A stretch of 45,074 nt of DNA from Natronococcus pandeyae (lineage in GTDB: Archaea > Halobacteriota > Halobacteria > Halobacteriales > Natrialbaceae): positions 1 to 45,074 of the forward strand of contig NZ_PHNJ01000024.1 of assembly GCF_008122205.1 (NCBI RefSeq), read 5' to 3'. The position numbers and the translations under genes were made by a program. The notes beneath the pieces were generated by a model, which saw only the letters and a program-made list of their open reading frames with translations, ran no database searches and was not told where the DNA came from. Positions within the stretch are counted from its first letter, which is position 1. Each line of letters opens with the position of its first letter. Below are positions 8,361-16,747 of the stretch, piece by piece.

Positions 8361-9200
8361 ATGACAGCGCTTGCTGACCGCGAGTGGCGGCTCATCACCG
8401 ACGACGCCCGCGAGGGGGCGACCCAGATGGCGCTCGAGGAGGTCGCCGCCCGAACGGCCCTCGAAGACGACGTTCGAACGGCCCGCGTCTACTCGTGGGA
8501 GCCGAGTACGCTCTCGCTTGGGTACCGACAGGAGCCGGAGTCGGTCGACTGGGAGTACTGCGAACGCGAGGGGATCGACGTCACGCGCAGACAGACCGGC
8601 GGCGGTGGGATCTATCACGACCGCTACGCCGACATCTCGTATACGATCGTCGCGCCGGCCGACGAGGTACCGGGGGATCTGATGGACTGTTACGCCCTGT
8701 TCTGCGAGCCGATCCTCGAGGCGTTCGATCGGATGGGGATCGACGCCGACTTCGCCGCCGCGGAGCAGGACGCCATCTACTATCCGTCGTGCTACCTCCG
8801 GGACATCAACCCGGCCCACGACGTCGTCGCGCCCGCGAGCGCGGGAACGGACGCGGAGAAAATCAGCGGGAACGCCCAGTACCGCCAGCGCGACGTGGTG
8901 ATTCAACACGGCTCGCTGAGCTACGATCTCGAGCCCGATCGCCACGTCGGCGTGTTCGACACCGACGTCACGCCGGAGACGTTCACCGATCGGGTGACCA
9001 GCATCCGCGAGCAAGCGGGTATCGACCGTGACGAGGCGGTCGAGACGGTCGCCGAGTCGCTACGGGACTGGTGCGATGGCACGGCGGGAACGTGGCAGGA
9101 CGAGGAACTCGAGGCCGCTCGCGACCTCGCGGACCGCAAGTTCGGTACCGACGCCTGGGTCAGGAATCGGGACGTACTCGAGGCGGACGGCCAGTCGTGA
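8361..9200 (+). CDS. Lipoate-protein ligase A family protein
   Basis: A 279-residue member of the biotin/lipoate A/B ligase fold, starting at the ATG at 8361. The fold's core motif is visible as RRQTGGGGIYHD (residues 76-87), and the substrate-activating lysine sits in EKISGNAQ (near 167), followed by QHGSLSYDL. Such enzymes join lipoate (or octanoate) to lysines of 2-oxoacid dehydrogenase E2 subunits or the glycine cleavage H protein through an acyl-adenylate. Haloarchaea carry several paralogues, some of unclear substrate, and the typical LplA C-terminal accessory domain is short or divergent here (about residues 200-279), so the assignment to lipoate rather than another acyl group is tentative. 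Upstream at 8285-8322 is the AT-rich element shared with the 7066-7104 region. Confidence 0.85.
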   Translation: MTALADREWRLITDDAREGATQMALEEVAARTALEDDVRTARVYSWEPSTLSLGYRQEPESVDWEYCEREGIDVTRRQTGGGGIYHDRYADISYTIVAPADEVPGDLMDCYALFCEPILEAFDRMGIDADFAAAEQDAIYYPSCYLRDINPAHDVVAPASAGTDAEKISGNAQYRQRDVVIQHGSLSYDLEPDRHVGVFDTDVTPETFTDRVTSIREQAGIDRDEAVETVAESLRDWCDGTAGTWQDEELEAARDLADRKFGTDAWVRNRDVLEADGQS

Positions 9201-9248
9201 TTCGGCGACTCCGTTATACCTATCACGAGCGGGTACCGACTGGCTTCC

Positions 9249-10121
9249 ATGAACGTCGGCGCACACGTTTCGATCTCCGGCTCGCGCGTCTCTTCCGACG
9301 ACGAAACACCCCCCTATAGCGACATCCGAAACGCGGTCCACCGCCAGCTCGCGTTCGGCGGCAACTGCGGACAGGTGTTTACGACCTCGCCGCAGGTCTG
9401 GGCCCAGCCCGAACTGAGCGACGAGGCCGCCGAAGGCTTCCGCGAGGAGAGCGACGAACTGCTCGAGGGGCCGTGGGTCATCCACTCCGCCTACCTCGTC
9501 AACCTCTGTACGCCGAAAGACGACCTCCGACGCAAATCGAAGGAGAGCATGCAGGCGGAACTCGACGCCGCCGAGAAACTGGGGATTCCGTACGTAAACG
9601 TCCACCTCGGCGCCCACACGGGCGCCGGCGTCGAAGGCGGACTCGACAACGCGGCGAGTCTCATCGACGAACTCGACGTCCCCGAGGACGTCCAGATCCT
9701 CATCGAGTCCGACGCCGGCAGCGGTACGAAACTCGGCGGCGAGTTCGAACACCTCGCGGGCATCATCGAGCGCACCGAGACCGACATCGGCATCTGTATC
9801 GACACCGCCCACACGCTGGTCGCGGGCAACGACCTCACGACCCCCGAAGCGGTCGACGAGACGGTCGGCCGGTTCGACGACGAGGTCGGGCTCGAGCACC
9901 TCGAGTACATCCACCTCAACGACTCGAAACACGACGTCGGCACGCACAAGGACGAACACGCCCACGTCGGCGAGGGCTACATCGGCGAGGACGGCATGCG
10001 CGCGATCGTGAACCACCCCGACCTGCGGGAGCTTCCGTTCGCGCTCGAGACGCCGACGGAGGACGGGCGCGGTTTCGCCTGGAACATCGAGAAAGTGAAA
10101 GAGCTTCGAGACGACGTATAA
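9249..10121 (+). CDS. nfo: Endonuclease IV (AP endonuclease)
   Basis: A 290-residue TIM-barrel zinc enzyme that cuts DNA 5' to abasic sites in base excision repair. All three family signatures are readable: [16 protein letters not shown] with the metal glutamate just before it (LIESD), [16 protein letters not shown], and [20 protein letters not shown], which together supply the trinuclear zinc ligands. It starts with [11 protein letters not shown], where the early histidine is the first zinc ligand. Compared with Escherichia coli Nfo it carries a small acidic insert near residues 15-25, typical of haloarchaeal versions. It begins 48 bases after the ligase gene on the same strand and is followed at 72 bases by a methyltransferase gene. 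Confidence 0.95.
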   Translation: MNVGAHVSISGSRVSSDDETPPYSDIRNAVHRQLAFGGNCGQVFTTSPQVWAQPELSDEAAEGFREESDELLEGPWVIHSAYLVNLCTPKDDLRRKSKESMQAELDAAEKLGIPYVNVHLGAHTGAGVEGGLDNAASLIDELDVPEDVQILIESDAGSGTKLGGEFEHLAGIIERTETDIGICIDTAHTLVAGNDLTTPEAVDETVGRFDDEVGLEHLEYIHLNDSKHDVGTHKDEHAHVGEGYIGEDGMRAIVNHPDLRELPFALETPTEDGRGFAWNIEKVKELRDDV

Positions 10122-10193
10122 GCCGCCGATCAGCGCGGCGATCCCCGAAGCGAAACCGACCCTGTTTTCACTCTCACTCCCGCATACGCGAGT

Positions 10194-10991
10194 GTGCGCG
10201 AGTTCTCCGAAACCTACCTCGAGCGGACCCGTAAGGGGATGTGGGACGACACCCGCGCGGCGCTCGAGCCCCTCGACCTCGAGAGCCACGAGCGCGTCCT
10301 CGACGTCGGCTGCGGCACCGGCGAACTAAGTCGCGTGCTCGCGGCGGAGTGTCCGGGTGAGGTGATCGGCTGCGACGCCGATCCCGACCTGCTCGAGATC
10401 GCCGGCGAGCACGTCCCGGTCGTCGCCGGCGACGCCCTCCGACTGCCGTTTCCCGACGATACCTTCGACCTCGTCGTCTGTCAGGCGCTGTTGATCAACC
10501 TGCCCGAGCCGGCGGCCGCGATCGAGGAGTTCGCCCGGGTCTCGAGCGACCTCGTCGCCGCCGTCGAACCGGACAACGGCGCCGTCGAGGTCGACTCGAG
10601 CGTGCCGACCGAAGAGTCGCTCGAGGCGCGGGCGCGACGAGCCTACCTCGACGGCATCGCGACCGACGTGTCGCTGGGTGCCGACGCCCGCGAGGCGTTT
10701 ACGGAGGCGGGACTCAGGGTACTCGAGACGCGTCGGTACGACCACGAGCGAACGATCGAACCGCCGTACGGCGAGATGGCGTTGACGATCGCCCAGCGCA
10801 AGGCGACGGGCGCGGGGCTGGCCGACGACCGGGAGACGATGCTCGAGGGGGAAATGGACGACGAGGAGTACGACGACCTTCGAAGCAACTGGCGATCGAT
10901 GGGCCGGGACGTGATCGAGCAGATGGAAGCGCGGTCCTACCGTCGGACCGAAGCGATCCCGTTTTTCGTCACCGTCGGTCGTGTAGAGTGA
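10194..10991 (+). CDS. Class I SAM-dependent methyltransferase
   Basis: A 265-residue cytoplasmic methyltransferase with a GTG start at 10194. The SAM-binding motif I is VLDVGCGTGELSR (residues 35-47); motif II is the acidic GCDADPD segment; then GDALRLPFPDDTFDLVVCQALL gives the usual motif IV/post region. The C-terminal part (190-265) is a mostly helical acidic extension with a DDEEYDDLRSNWRSMG block. The acceptor cannot be told; the overall look resembles UbiE/Methyltransf_11 members acting on small molecules. It follows nfo on the same strand. The next gene is convergent. Confidence 0.85.
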   Translation: MREFSETYLERTRKGMWDDTRAALEPLDLESHERVLDVGCGTGELSRVLAAECPGEVIGCDADPDLLEIAGEHVPVVAGDALRLPFPDDTFDLVVCQALLINLPEPAAAIEEFARVSSDLVAAVEPDNGAVEVDSSVPTEESLEARARRAYLDGIATDVSLGADAREAFTEAGLRVLETRRYDHERTIEPPYGEMALTIAQRKATGAGLADDRETMLEGEMDDEEYDDLRSNWRSMGRDVIEQMEARSYRRTEAIPFFVTVGRVE

Positions 10992-11241
10992 ACAGAGGTA
11001 GTCGACTCGTTGCGCCGGTATGTGAGTGGATCAATTTGGACCTCCGTCGGGCGATGGCTGAGAGCCAGATTCCGGTATCGTGGCAACACAGCTTTCCACG
11101 TCCTCTCCAGCCGACTCGTGCAGTGCCGTCGATCAGTTCGAGCGACAGCGCGCGCCACCGCGGCCTTGACCGGACAGTTCGAACTCCGTCGTCGACCCGT
11201 GTCCGACGACCGTCTCACGACGATCCGTCCCACCGACTCCG

Positions 11242-11442
11242 TTAGTTCGAGTCCGTGTCTTCAGCTCTTCCGATCAGCGAGACGTAGATCCCGACCAGTC
11301 CGAGACAGACGACGAAGACGCCGCTCCAGAGGTCGAGCATCCCCAGAAGCGCGAGCACGGAGCCCGTAAACACGAGCGCGACGTTGAGGAGTAACGCGAT
11401 ACGGGACGTATCGACCCGAGAAGTGAGCGACGACGTATTCAT
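11242..11442 (-). CDS. Small two-helix membrane protein
   Basis: A 66-residue protein with two predicted membrane helices (about residues 15-36 and 38-58, LLNVALVFTGSVLALLGML and then GVFVVCLGLVGIYVSLIG) and a short acidic tail, EDTDSN. This is a common haloarchaeal architecture. Composition agrees with a real gene and it is preceded by an AT-rich spacer. Function is unknown, and nothing in the neighbourhood suggests one. Confidence 0.6.
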   Translation of the reverse strand: MNTSSLTSRVDTSRIALLLNVALVFTGSVLALLGMLDLWSGVFVVCLGLVGIYVSLIGRAEDTDSN

Positions 11443-11507
11443 ACGAGATACCTCCGATAGGATTGATAAAATTCTTTGTATACTCGCTGGTTCGTCGCGC
11501 CTGCGGC

Positions 11508-12167
11508 TCAGACCACGTCGCCGCGCACCGTTACGCCGTCCTGCTGTTCGCGCCAGGCGTGGAGCTCCTGGGCTGCGTCGCCCGCCTCGTCGTCGTCCAT
11601 CCCGAGCATCTCGAGGGCGGCCGACAGCGTCGGCAACGCGAGTTCGCTCTCGCGAAGCTTCCGGAACGCCTCCTCGCTCCGGGTGCCGTCGACCCAGAGA
11701 CAGACACCGCGGGGGTCGAGTAACTGGGTGTAATCGTCTCGGAGTTTCGCGCCGCGGAGCCGCTGGGTGACGTTGTCCTCGAAGCTGGCGTTACACACCT
11801 CGAGATGGATCGGCTCGTCCTCCCCGAGGAGGTGGGCCGCGAGGCACTTCTCGGGCGCGGCGTGACCGTTCGCGTTGGCCCGGAGGTGTTCGGGGTACTC
11901 GGCGGCCCAGTCCGCCCGGACCGACTTGCCGACACCCTCGATACCGTACTCTTCGCCGGAATCCTTCTCGGGGTCCGTCGGACGCTCGTCGCGCATCAGG
12001 ACGTCCTTCGTCAGATAGACGTCGAGCCGTTCGACGGGGTCGACTCCCAGCGCGACGTCGCCGAACGCCCAGATCTCGCGAACCGGGACCGGCATCCGCT
12101 CTTGTTCGACGGTTTCGACCAGGTCCTCGAGCCGGTCGACCGCGACGCCGCGGTCAAATTCACTCAT
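11508..12167 (-). CDS. Conserved haloarchaeal protein, function unknown
   Basis: A 219-residue acidic soluble protein. It starts MSEFDRGVAVDRLEDLVETV and has a mixed alpha/beta look with a conserved-looking block VREIWAFGDVALGVDPVERLDVYLTKD in pieces, followed by a segment with two cysteines (about residues 109 and 125). No membrane segment, signal peptide or known catalytic motif was recognised. The VREIWAFGDVALG segment recalls the fold start of nucleotidyltransferase-like proteins, but no GS-DxD signature is present, so that is not claimed. It stands 65 bases upstream of the small membrane protein gene on the same strand. Confidence 0.75.
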   Translation of the reverse strand: MSEFDRGVAVDRLEDLVETVEQERMPVPVREIWAFGDVALGVDPVERLDVYLTKDVLMRDERPTDPEKDSGEEYGIEGVGKSVRADWAAEYPEHLRANANGHAAPEKCLAAHLLGEDEPIHLEVCNASFEDNVTQRLRGAKLRDDYTQLLDPRGVCLWVDGTRSEEAFRKLRESELALPTLSAALEMLGMDDDEAGDAAQELHAWREQQDGVTVRGDVV

Positions 12168-12251
12168 TACACCGAAGTGGGGCCTCGAGTCGCAAAACCG
12201 TTTCTCAGTGTCGATTCGAGCGGCGCCGCTCGAGCCGTCGCGTCGGCGTGG

Positions 12252-12725
12252 TCAGGCTGCTTTCTCCCGGTCGGTCGTCACGTAAACGGTGTTGCGGACG
12301 GTCGCGTGAACCGTTCCGTCGGCGTCGACGAGGTCGACGGTGTAGTGACGATCGACCGCGTCCGTTCCGTCGGTCGCCAGTTCGGCCTCGATCGCGTCGA
12401 TCTCCTCGTCGGTCAGCGTAAACGTCGCGTACAGCGTCTCTTTCCCCGGTCTCTTGAATCGAATCTCCGCTTCCTTGTCCCAGACCACGTACTCGTCACC
12501 GAGGGTATTGAGCAGCATCATCATGTAGAACGGATCGACGGCCGCGTACATGCTACCGCCGAAGGTCGTCCCGACGTAGTTCCTGGTTCGCCAGTTCAGC
12601 GGGAGTTTGACTCGAACTTCCTGCCAGTCAGGGGAGATGTACGTGACGCGACCGCCGGTCCGACGATATGCGGGGAAGAGATTGAACCCGATACGATAGA
12701 GGCGTGACCGGAGCGAGGCGAACAT
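12252..12725 (-). CDS. Hotdog-fold (DUF4442-like) thioesterase-related protein
   Basis: A 157-residue protein starting at the ATG at 12725; a further 13 codons upstream are open but unlike the family. The order of elements matches DUF4442, a hotdog-fold relative of PaaI thioesterases: MFASLRSRLYRIGFNLFPAY, then SPDWQEVRVKLPLNWRT, the helix-preceding GTTFGGSMYAAVDPFYMMML, WDKEAEIRFKRPG, and C-terminal strands. Hotdog proteins usually act on acyl-CoA thioesters, but DUF4442 members are mostly uncharacterised and the usual catalytic Asp/Glu of the central helix is only tentatively D62 in AVDPF. It is divergent from the hydrolase at 12905. Confidence 0.8.
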   Translation of the reverse strand: MFASLRSRLYRIGFNLFPAYRRTGGRVTYISPDWQEVRVKLPLNWRTRNYVGTTFGGSMYAAVDPFYMMMLLNTLGDEYVVWDKEAEIRFKRPGKETLYATFTLTDEEIDAIEAELATDGTDAVDRHYTVDLVDADGTVHATVRNTVYVTTDREKAA

Positions 12726-12904
12726 ACGCTCCCTGTAAACGAGCGCGAGGAAAGCCGTTGGCAAACGTCGGACGCGTGGCCAGCCGTTGTTCCGTCGGTC
12801 TCGACGGTGTCGCCACCGACTACGTGGACGGGATGCTCTGTCTCGCCAGGAAAAAACGCGTCAAGAGATCGGGTTTTTTATCCGATCACACCGAACGAAA
12901 ACCT

Positions 12905-13624
12905 ATGAGACACCGGATCTTCCACGATGATGGCGACGACGACCTCGTCTTCGTTATGGGCTGGGGCAACCGCTGGACCCACGAGAACGTCAGCTGGCTC
13001 ATCGGCAAGCTGACCGAAGCGGGCTACCGCGTGCACGCCTTCGAACTCCCGACGAACATCGACGATTTCAAAGCCGACTGGCTCGAGCCGATCGCGGAGT
13101 ACGTTCTCGACCTAGAGGAGTACCACCTGCTCGGCCACAGCGCGGGCGCGCTCGTCGGACAGGCGCTCGACGGCGCCGACAACCACGTCTACCTGAGCCC
13201 GTGGTGGGGCTACAGCAGCCGGTACCCGGAACCGCTGCTCGAGCTCGCTTCCCGACTCGACACGACGTTCCCCTGTCTTCCGGTCGGGGAGATGGACAGG
13301 GACGCCCTCGGCGAGAAGGCCACCGATCACCAGCTCGCGACGATGCCGCGCTGGGTGTCGCCCGCGTTCGTCCGTGAGACCCGTCACGCACAGCAGGAAC
13401 TGCTCGCGATCGATCACGACGCCGTCGTCTTCTGTTCGCTCCGGGATCCGGTCGTCAGCCTCCGCCCGATCGGCGAACGAGTCCCCGCCGAGCACGTAGT
13501 GCTCTACAACGGCGGCCACGAACTCTTTTCCTCGGCCGGCCGAGAACGCTACGTCGAGATGTTGCTCGACGCGCTCGAGGATGGAGCCGACGCCGTCGAA
13601 GAACGTGAAACGGTCCCCGCCTGA
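12905..13624 (+). CDS. Alpha/beta hydrolase
   Basis: A 239-residue soluble protein with the elements of an alpha/beta hydrolase: an oxyanion-region MGWGNRW near residue 18, the nucleophile elbow GHSAGALVG (about residues 77-85), a candidate acid in SLRDPVVSL (near 181) and the histidine in NGGHELFSS (near 206). The frame upstream of the ATG at 12905 is open, but the sequence beginning MRHRIFHDDGDDDLVFVM matches the family start. The substrate is unknown. It is 62 bases upstream of ncsA in the same direction, which may reflect co-transcription but does not reveal a shared function. Confidence 0.8.
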   Translation: MRHRIFHDDGDDDLVFVMGWGNRWTHENVSWLIGKLTEAGYRVHAFELPTNIDDFKADWLEPIAEYVLDLEEYHLLGHSAGALVGQALDGADNHVYLSPWWGYSSRYPEPLLELASRLDTTFPCLPVGEMDRDALGEKATDHQLATMPRWVSPAFVRETRHAQQELLAIDHDAVVFCSLRDPVVSLRPIGERVPAEHVVLYNGGHELFSSAGRERYVEMLLDALEDGADAVEERETVPA

Positions 13625-13686
13625 ACCGCACACCACTCGAGGGGGAGACGAAACGGACATACGCGCTCGTCGGTAACCTGTTCTCG

Positions 13687-14646
13687 ATGGATTGTAACCG
13701 GTGTGAGGAGGAGGCGATCATGCACGCCGCCTACTCCGGGGCACACCTCTGTGAGAATCACTTCCGCGAGTCGGTCGAAAAGCGGGTCCGACGCCGGGTG
13801 CGTCGGGACGACCTCGTTCCCCACGACGTGACGCCTGAAGACCCGCAGACGTGGGTCATCGGCCTTTCGGGCGGCAAGGACAGCGTCGTGCTCACGCGGA
13901 TCCTCTACGACACGTTCGCCGAGGATCCACGGATCGAACTCGTCGGGCTGACGATTCACGAGGGGATCGAGGGCTACCGAGACAAGAGTCTCGAGGCCTG
14001 TGTCGACCTTACCGACGAGCTAGACATCCGCCACGAAGTCGTCAGCTACGAGGAAGAGTTTGGCATTCAGATGGACGACGTCGTCGAAGACGACCCCGAA
14101 AACATGGCGGCCTGTGCCTACTGCGGCGTCTTCCGGCGGGATATCCTTTCCCGATACGCCGAAAACCTCGGTGCCGACCTCCTGTTGACGGGTCACAACT
14201 TAGACGACGAGGCCCAGACCGCGATGATGAACTTCCTCGAAGGCGACGTCGAACAGATGGCGAAACACTTCGACGCCAGCCTCGGCCCGCTCTCGGAGCG
14301 CGACGAACAGGACGAGTTCGTTCCGCGTGCGAAGCCCCTGCGTGACGTACCGGAGAAGGAAGTCGCGCTGTACGCCCACGTCGAGGATCTTCCCGCACAC
14401 ATCACCGAGTGCCCCCACGCCAGTGAGGCCTACCGCGGCGAGATACAGCAACTGCTGTACGACTTAGAGGAGAATCATCCCGGGACGCGCCACTCGATTC
14501 TCTCGGGCTACGAAGAACTGGCTGCGATCACCTCCGACGAGTTCAGCGGCGAGGACGGCGCCGACCTTCAGGACTGTGCCGAGTGTGGTTCGACGACGAC
14601 GCGTGAGATTTGCCGAAAGTGCTCGCTGCTAGAGTCGTTGGCCTGA
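13687..14646 (+). CDS. ncsA: tRNA 2-thiolation protein NcsA (TtuA/Ncs6 family)
   Basis: A 319-residue ATP-dependent thiolase that, with ubiquitin-like SAMP proteins as sulfur carriers in haloarchaea, makes 2-thiouridine at the wobble position of tRNAs. The N-terminal zinc-binding motif (MDCNRC plus LCENHF), the PP-loop LSGGKDS (60-66), the central catalytic/iron-sulfur cysteines in CAYCGVFRR (143-151), LLLTGHNLDDEAQT, and the C-terminal zinc ribbon (DCAECGSTTTREICRKCS) are all present. Length is normal. In Haloferax volcanii ncsA is adjacent to ftsZ2, and the same convergent neighbour is seen here, which supports both names. The stop is followed by the 540-base interval that holds the 15-bp repeat array. 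Confidence 0.95.
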   Translation: MDCNRCEEEAIMHAAYSGAHLCENHFRESVEKRVRRRVRRDDLVPHDVTPEDPQTWVIGLSGGKDSVVLTRILYDTFAEDPRIELVGLTIHEGIEGYRDKSLEACVDLTDELDIRHEVVSYEEEFGIQMDDVVEDDPENMAACAYCGVFRRDILSRYAENLGADLLLTGHNLDDEAQTAMMNFLEGDVEQMAKHFDASLGPLSERDEQDEFVPRAKPLRDVPEKEVALYAHVEDLPAHITECPHASEAYRGEIQQLLYDLEENHPGTRHSILSGYEELAAITSDEFSGEDGADLQDCAECGSTTTREICRKCSLLESLA

Positions 14647-14896
14647 CCGCAACGGCGACGGCCCGACCGTACTCGAGCCGTGTATACGATTGTCATACGC
14701 TCGCTGACTGACCGGGCGAGCGATCGAAACGGCACCTCGTCCGGCGATTCTGCGTGCGTTACTGCCGATCCCATCTCGAACAGCAACGAGACTGTCGGAC
14801 GTGTCGTACGCCGCTGACGACCTATCGGCTCAGCAGTCGCTAGCGTCGTGACTCACGGTGGGTAGTCCTTCGAAAAGCGTGCGGCCGGCGATCGGT
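14647..14896. other. Non-coding part of the ncsA-ftsZ2 interval
   Basis: Between the convergent ncsA stop and the first copy of the 15-bp repeat. Short open frames are present but have random composition. No hairpin with a T-run was recognised. It is GC-rich and otherwise unremarkable. Confidence 0.4.
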
Positions 14897-15029
14897 GTGG
14901 TGTGTCGATCGCCAGCGTCGTCGGCAGTGGTGTGTCAATCGCGGCGGTACCGGATCGGTGGTGTGTCAATCGCGGGCACCGCGTTGTGGTGTGTCAGTCG
15001 CCGACGACACTGGATTGGTGTGTCGATCG
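14897..15029. repeat. Five dispersed copies of a 15-bp repeat with 13-16 nt spacers
   Basis: Copies of GTGGTGTGTCGATCG or one/two-base variants lie at 14897-14911 (exact), 14927-14941 and 14958-14972 (both ...TCAATCG), 14986-15000 (...TCAGTCG) and 15015-15029 (TTGG... start). Start-to-start distances are 30, 31, 28 and 29 bases, so repeats of 15 alternate with unrelated spacers of 13-16 bases. This lies downstream of the ftsZ2 stop (ftsZ2 is read on the minus strand) and continues after a 46-base gap into the perfect tandem block. Confidence 0.9.
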
Positions 15030-15075
15030 CGAGATCGCCGGGTCGCACGGTATCGCCGTCAGCGGTAACCGATTA

Positions 15076-15180
15076 GTGGTGTGTCGATCGGTGGTGTGTC
15101 GATCGGTGGTGTGTCGATCGGTGGTGTGTCGATCGGTGGTGTGTCGATCGGTGGTGTGTCGATCGGTGGTGTGTCGATCG
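15076..15180. repeat. Seven perfect tandem copies of the 15-bp repeat
   Basis: GTGGTGTGTCGATCG is repeated exactly seven times without spacer (15 x 7 = 105 bases). The block ends five bases from the ftsZ2 stop codon at 15186-15188. Each unit contains the self-complementary CGATCG. The unit length is a multiple of three and no frame on either strand contains a stop, so read-through of the ftsZ2 stop would add repeated DRHTT pentapeptides. Because the ftsZ2 transcript must run through this region unless it ends within five bases, the array is probably in the ftsZ2 mRNA 3' end. Confidence 0.97.
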
Positions 15181-15185
15181 TCGGG

Positions 15186-16367
15186 TTACCGGATGACGTC
15201 GACGCCGTTCTCTCGCTCGAGTGCGTTCGTCCCGCCGTCGCTTTTCGCGCCGTACTGGCGCTGTTCGACGTTGTTGCTCGCGTCGAAGTCCGTATCGTTT
15301 ACGTTCTCGATGCTTTCCCGGGACTTGTCGGCCTGTTTCTGCGTGGTCGGGCCGAGTACCTGAGCGCTCTGGACGCCCGTCATGATCGCCATGACGCGGA
15401 CCTTGCCCTTGTAGTTCTCCTGGATACGAGCGCCCCAGATGACGTTCGCCGAGGCCTCGAGGCGCTCGGTGATGTTGTCAGCGATACCCTCGGCCTCTTT
15501 GAGGGTGAGGTCGGGACCGCCGGTGATGTGAACGAGACCACCGGAGGCGCCCCGGTAGTCGACGTCCAGCAGCGGGTGGTTCATCGCGTCCTTGACGACC
15601 TCGTCGCTCTTGTTCTTGTCCTGGGTCTCGCCAACCAGCATCACTGCGACGCCGCCCTGATTCATGATCGTGGACATGTCCGCGTAGTCCAGGTTGATCA
15701 GGGACGGCTGGGTGATCGTCTCGGAGATCCCCTTGACGGTCTCGGCGATGATCTGATCCATCACCGAGAACGCCTTGCCGATCGGGAGGTTCGGGACGTA
15801 ATCGAGCAGTCGGTTGTTGTCGAGGACGATGATCGAGTCGGCCTGATCGCGGAGTTTCTCGAGGCCTTCCTCGGCTTTCACCGTACGGGCGCGCTCGACG
15901 TTGAACGGTGTCGAGACCATTCCGACGACGATCGCACCCTGTTCTTTGGCGATCTTCGAGACGACGGGGGCGGCACCCGTGCCGGTGCCACCGCCCATCC
16001 CTGCGGTCACGAACACGAGGTCCGCGTCGCCGAGAACCTCCTTGATCGTGCTCTGGGCCATCTCCGTTGCGCGCTCGCCCATCGACGGATCGCCGCCGGC
16101 GCCGAGTCCGTTCGTGAGCGACTTGCCGACCAGAATCTTCGTGTCGGCCTCGATCATCTTCAGGTGCTGTTTGTCCGTGTTGATCGCAACGGTGTCAGCA
16201 CCGTCGACGCCGATGTTGTACAGCCGGTTGATCGTATTGTTGCCGGCACCGCCACAACCGACGATGACGATTCGGGGCTCTCCGAACTCGTCGCCGTCCA
16301 TCGATTCATCCATCTCACGGGCCTCTTCTTCGGCGTTCTCGAGTGCATCCTGAACGATATCCTGCAT
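15186..16367 (-). CDS. ftsZ2: Cell division protein FtsZ2
   Basis: A 393-residue tubulin-like GTPase. In haloarchaea FtsZ1 and FtsZ2 both form the midcell division ring, and FtsZ2 is tied to constriction. Seen here: an acidic N-terminal tail (1-30), the VGCGGAGNN start of the GTP-binding domain (37-44), the tubulin signature GMGGGTGTG (123-131), the NNRLLDY region and the synergy (T7) loop NLDYADM (225-231), whose acidic residues complete the GTPase site of the neighbour subunit. The C-terminus after about residue 335 is a low-complexity linker (QTQ-like, Asn, Asp, Ser rich) ending GVDVIR. The name FtsZ2 rather than FtsZ1 rests on the ncsA neighbour and the upstream RHH gene, an arrangement known from Haloferax volcanii, plus the short [15 protein letters not shown] start. 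Confidence 0.95.
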   Translation of the reverse strand: MQDIVQDALENAEEEAREMDESMDGDEFGEPRIVIVGCGGAGNNTINRLYNIGVDGADTVAINTDKQHLKMIEADTKILVGKSLTNGLGAGGDPSMGERATEMAQSTIKEVLGDADLVFVTAGMGGGTGTGAAPVVSKIAKEQGAIVVGMVSTPFNVERARTVKAEEGLEKLRDQADSIIVLDNNRLLDYVPNLPIGKAFSVMDQIIAETVKGISETITQPSLINLDYADMSTIMNQGGVAVMLVGETQDKNKSDEVVKDAMNHPLLDVDYRGASGGLVHITGGPDLTLKEAEGIADNITERLEASANVIWGARIQENYKGKVRVMAIMTGVQSAQVLGPTTQKQADKSRESIENVNDTDFDASNNVEQRQYGAKSDGGTNALERENGVDVIR

Positions 16368-16369
16368 CG

Positions 16370-16549
16370 TTACACCTTGGCCCAGCTGCGTTTGCCAGTT
16401 TGCTCGGCTCGTCCGTCGGCCTGTTCGTTGATCATCTCACGAACAGCCGAACGGATGGCCTCGCTGCGGTTCGGGAACTCACCCGAGTCGACCAGTTGTT
16501 CGACCTCCTCGATCTGCTGTTTCGGAATTCGCAGTGTCACACGCTCCAT
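16370..16549 (-). CDS. Ribbon-helix-helix (CopG-like) DNA-binding protein upstream of ftsZ2
   Basis: A 59-residue protein starting [20 protein letters not shown], then [17 protein letters not shown]: a beta strand followed by two helices, the classical MetJ/Arc/CopG fold that binds DNA as a dimer through the N-terminal strand. Its stop lies two bases before the ftsZ2 start, so the two are one transcript. A longer open frame reaches 16627, but the ATG at 16549 gives the exact RHH start. The promoter just upstream contains several GTAAGAC/GTCTTAC half-sites, which makes this protein (or the RHH/zinc-ribbon protein encoded next door) the natural candidate for autoregulation of the ftsZ2 operon. 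That link is inference. Confidence 0.88.
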   Translation of the reverse strand: MERVTLRIPKQQIEEVEQLVDSGEFPNRSEAIRSAVREMINEQADGRAEQTGKRSWAKV

Positions 16550-16568
16550 GATTGTATTCCCCGTTGGG

Positions 16569-16674
16569 GTAAGACGGTGTGCGCCCCTGTCAGACGCGCG
16601 GTGTCTTACACCGAAACCGCCCGACATCGGGCGGTTTCTGGCAGTTGCCTGCCTGTGTAAGACAACCGTCTTAC
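16569..16674. promoter_or_regulatory. Cluster of GTAAGAC inverted repeats and a 26-bp palindrome ahead of the RHH-ftsZ2 operon
   Basis: Three sites share one half-site: GTAAGACGGTGT at 16569-16580, its approximate complement GGTGTCTTACAC at 16600-16611, and the perfect inverted repeat GTAAGACAACCGTCTTAC at 16657-16674. Between them, 16613-16638 is a perfect palindrome with 12-base arms (GAAACCGCCCGA and TCGGGCGGTTTC) and a two-base loop. All lie between the predicted TATA box (16701-16707) and the RHH start codon (16549), that is, at and just after the expected transcription start. A bound RHH dimer array here would block transcription; the hairpin would also be in the 5' leader of the mRNA. 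Confidence 0.6.
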
Positions 16675-16700
16675 GCGAATAATAGCGAGACTGTCGTAGA

Positions 16701-16714
16701 TATTAAAGCTTTCG
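16701..16714 (-). promoter_or_regulatory. BRE/TATA promoter of the RHH-ftsZ2 operon
   Basis: On the minus strand CGAAAGCTTTAATA runs from 16714 to 16701: BRE CGAAA (16710-16714) followed by TATA box TTTAATA (16701-16707), a close match to haloarchaeal consensus. Transcription is expected near 16677-16680, giving a leader of about 130 bases that includes the inverted-repeat cluster. Confidence 0.65.
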
Positions 16715-16747
16715 CCCGGGACGAGCTTCTGTGTATTACAACAGTCC

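Noticed and set aside
10992-11241. A gene between the methyltransferase and the small membrane protein
   Set aside because: The available frames are basic and random in composition; the interval looks like an ordinary convergent spacer.
14897-15180. CRISPR array
   Set aside because: The repeat is only 15 bp, spacers are 13-16 bases or absent, repeats are not partially palindromic in the usual way, and no cas gene is nearby.
15081-16682. A 533-codon plus-strand open frame covering the repeats and the antisense of ftsZ2
   Set aside because: It is the antisense shadow of a certain gene plus stop-free tandem repeats; its composition is not that of a haloarchaeal protein.
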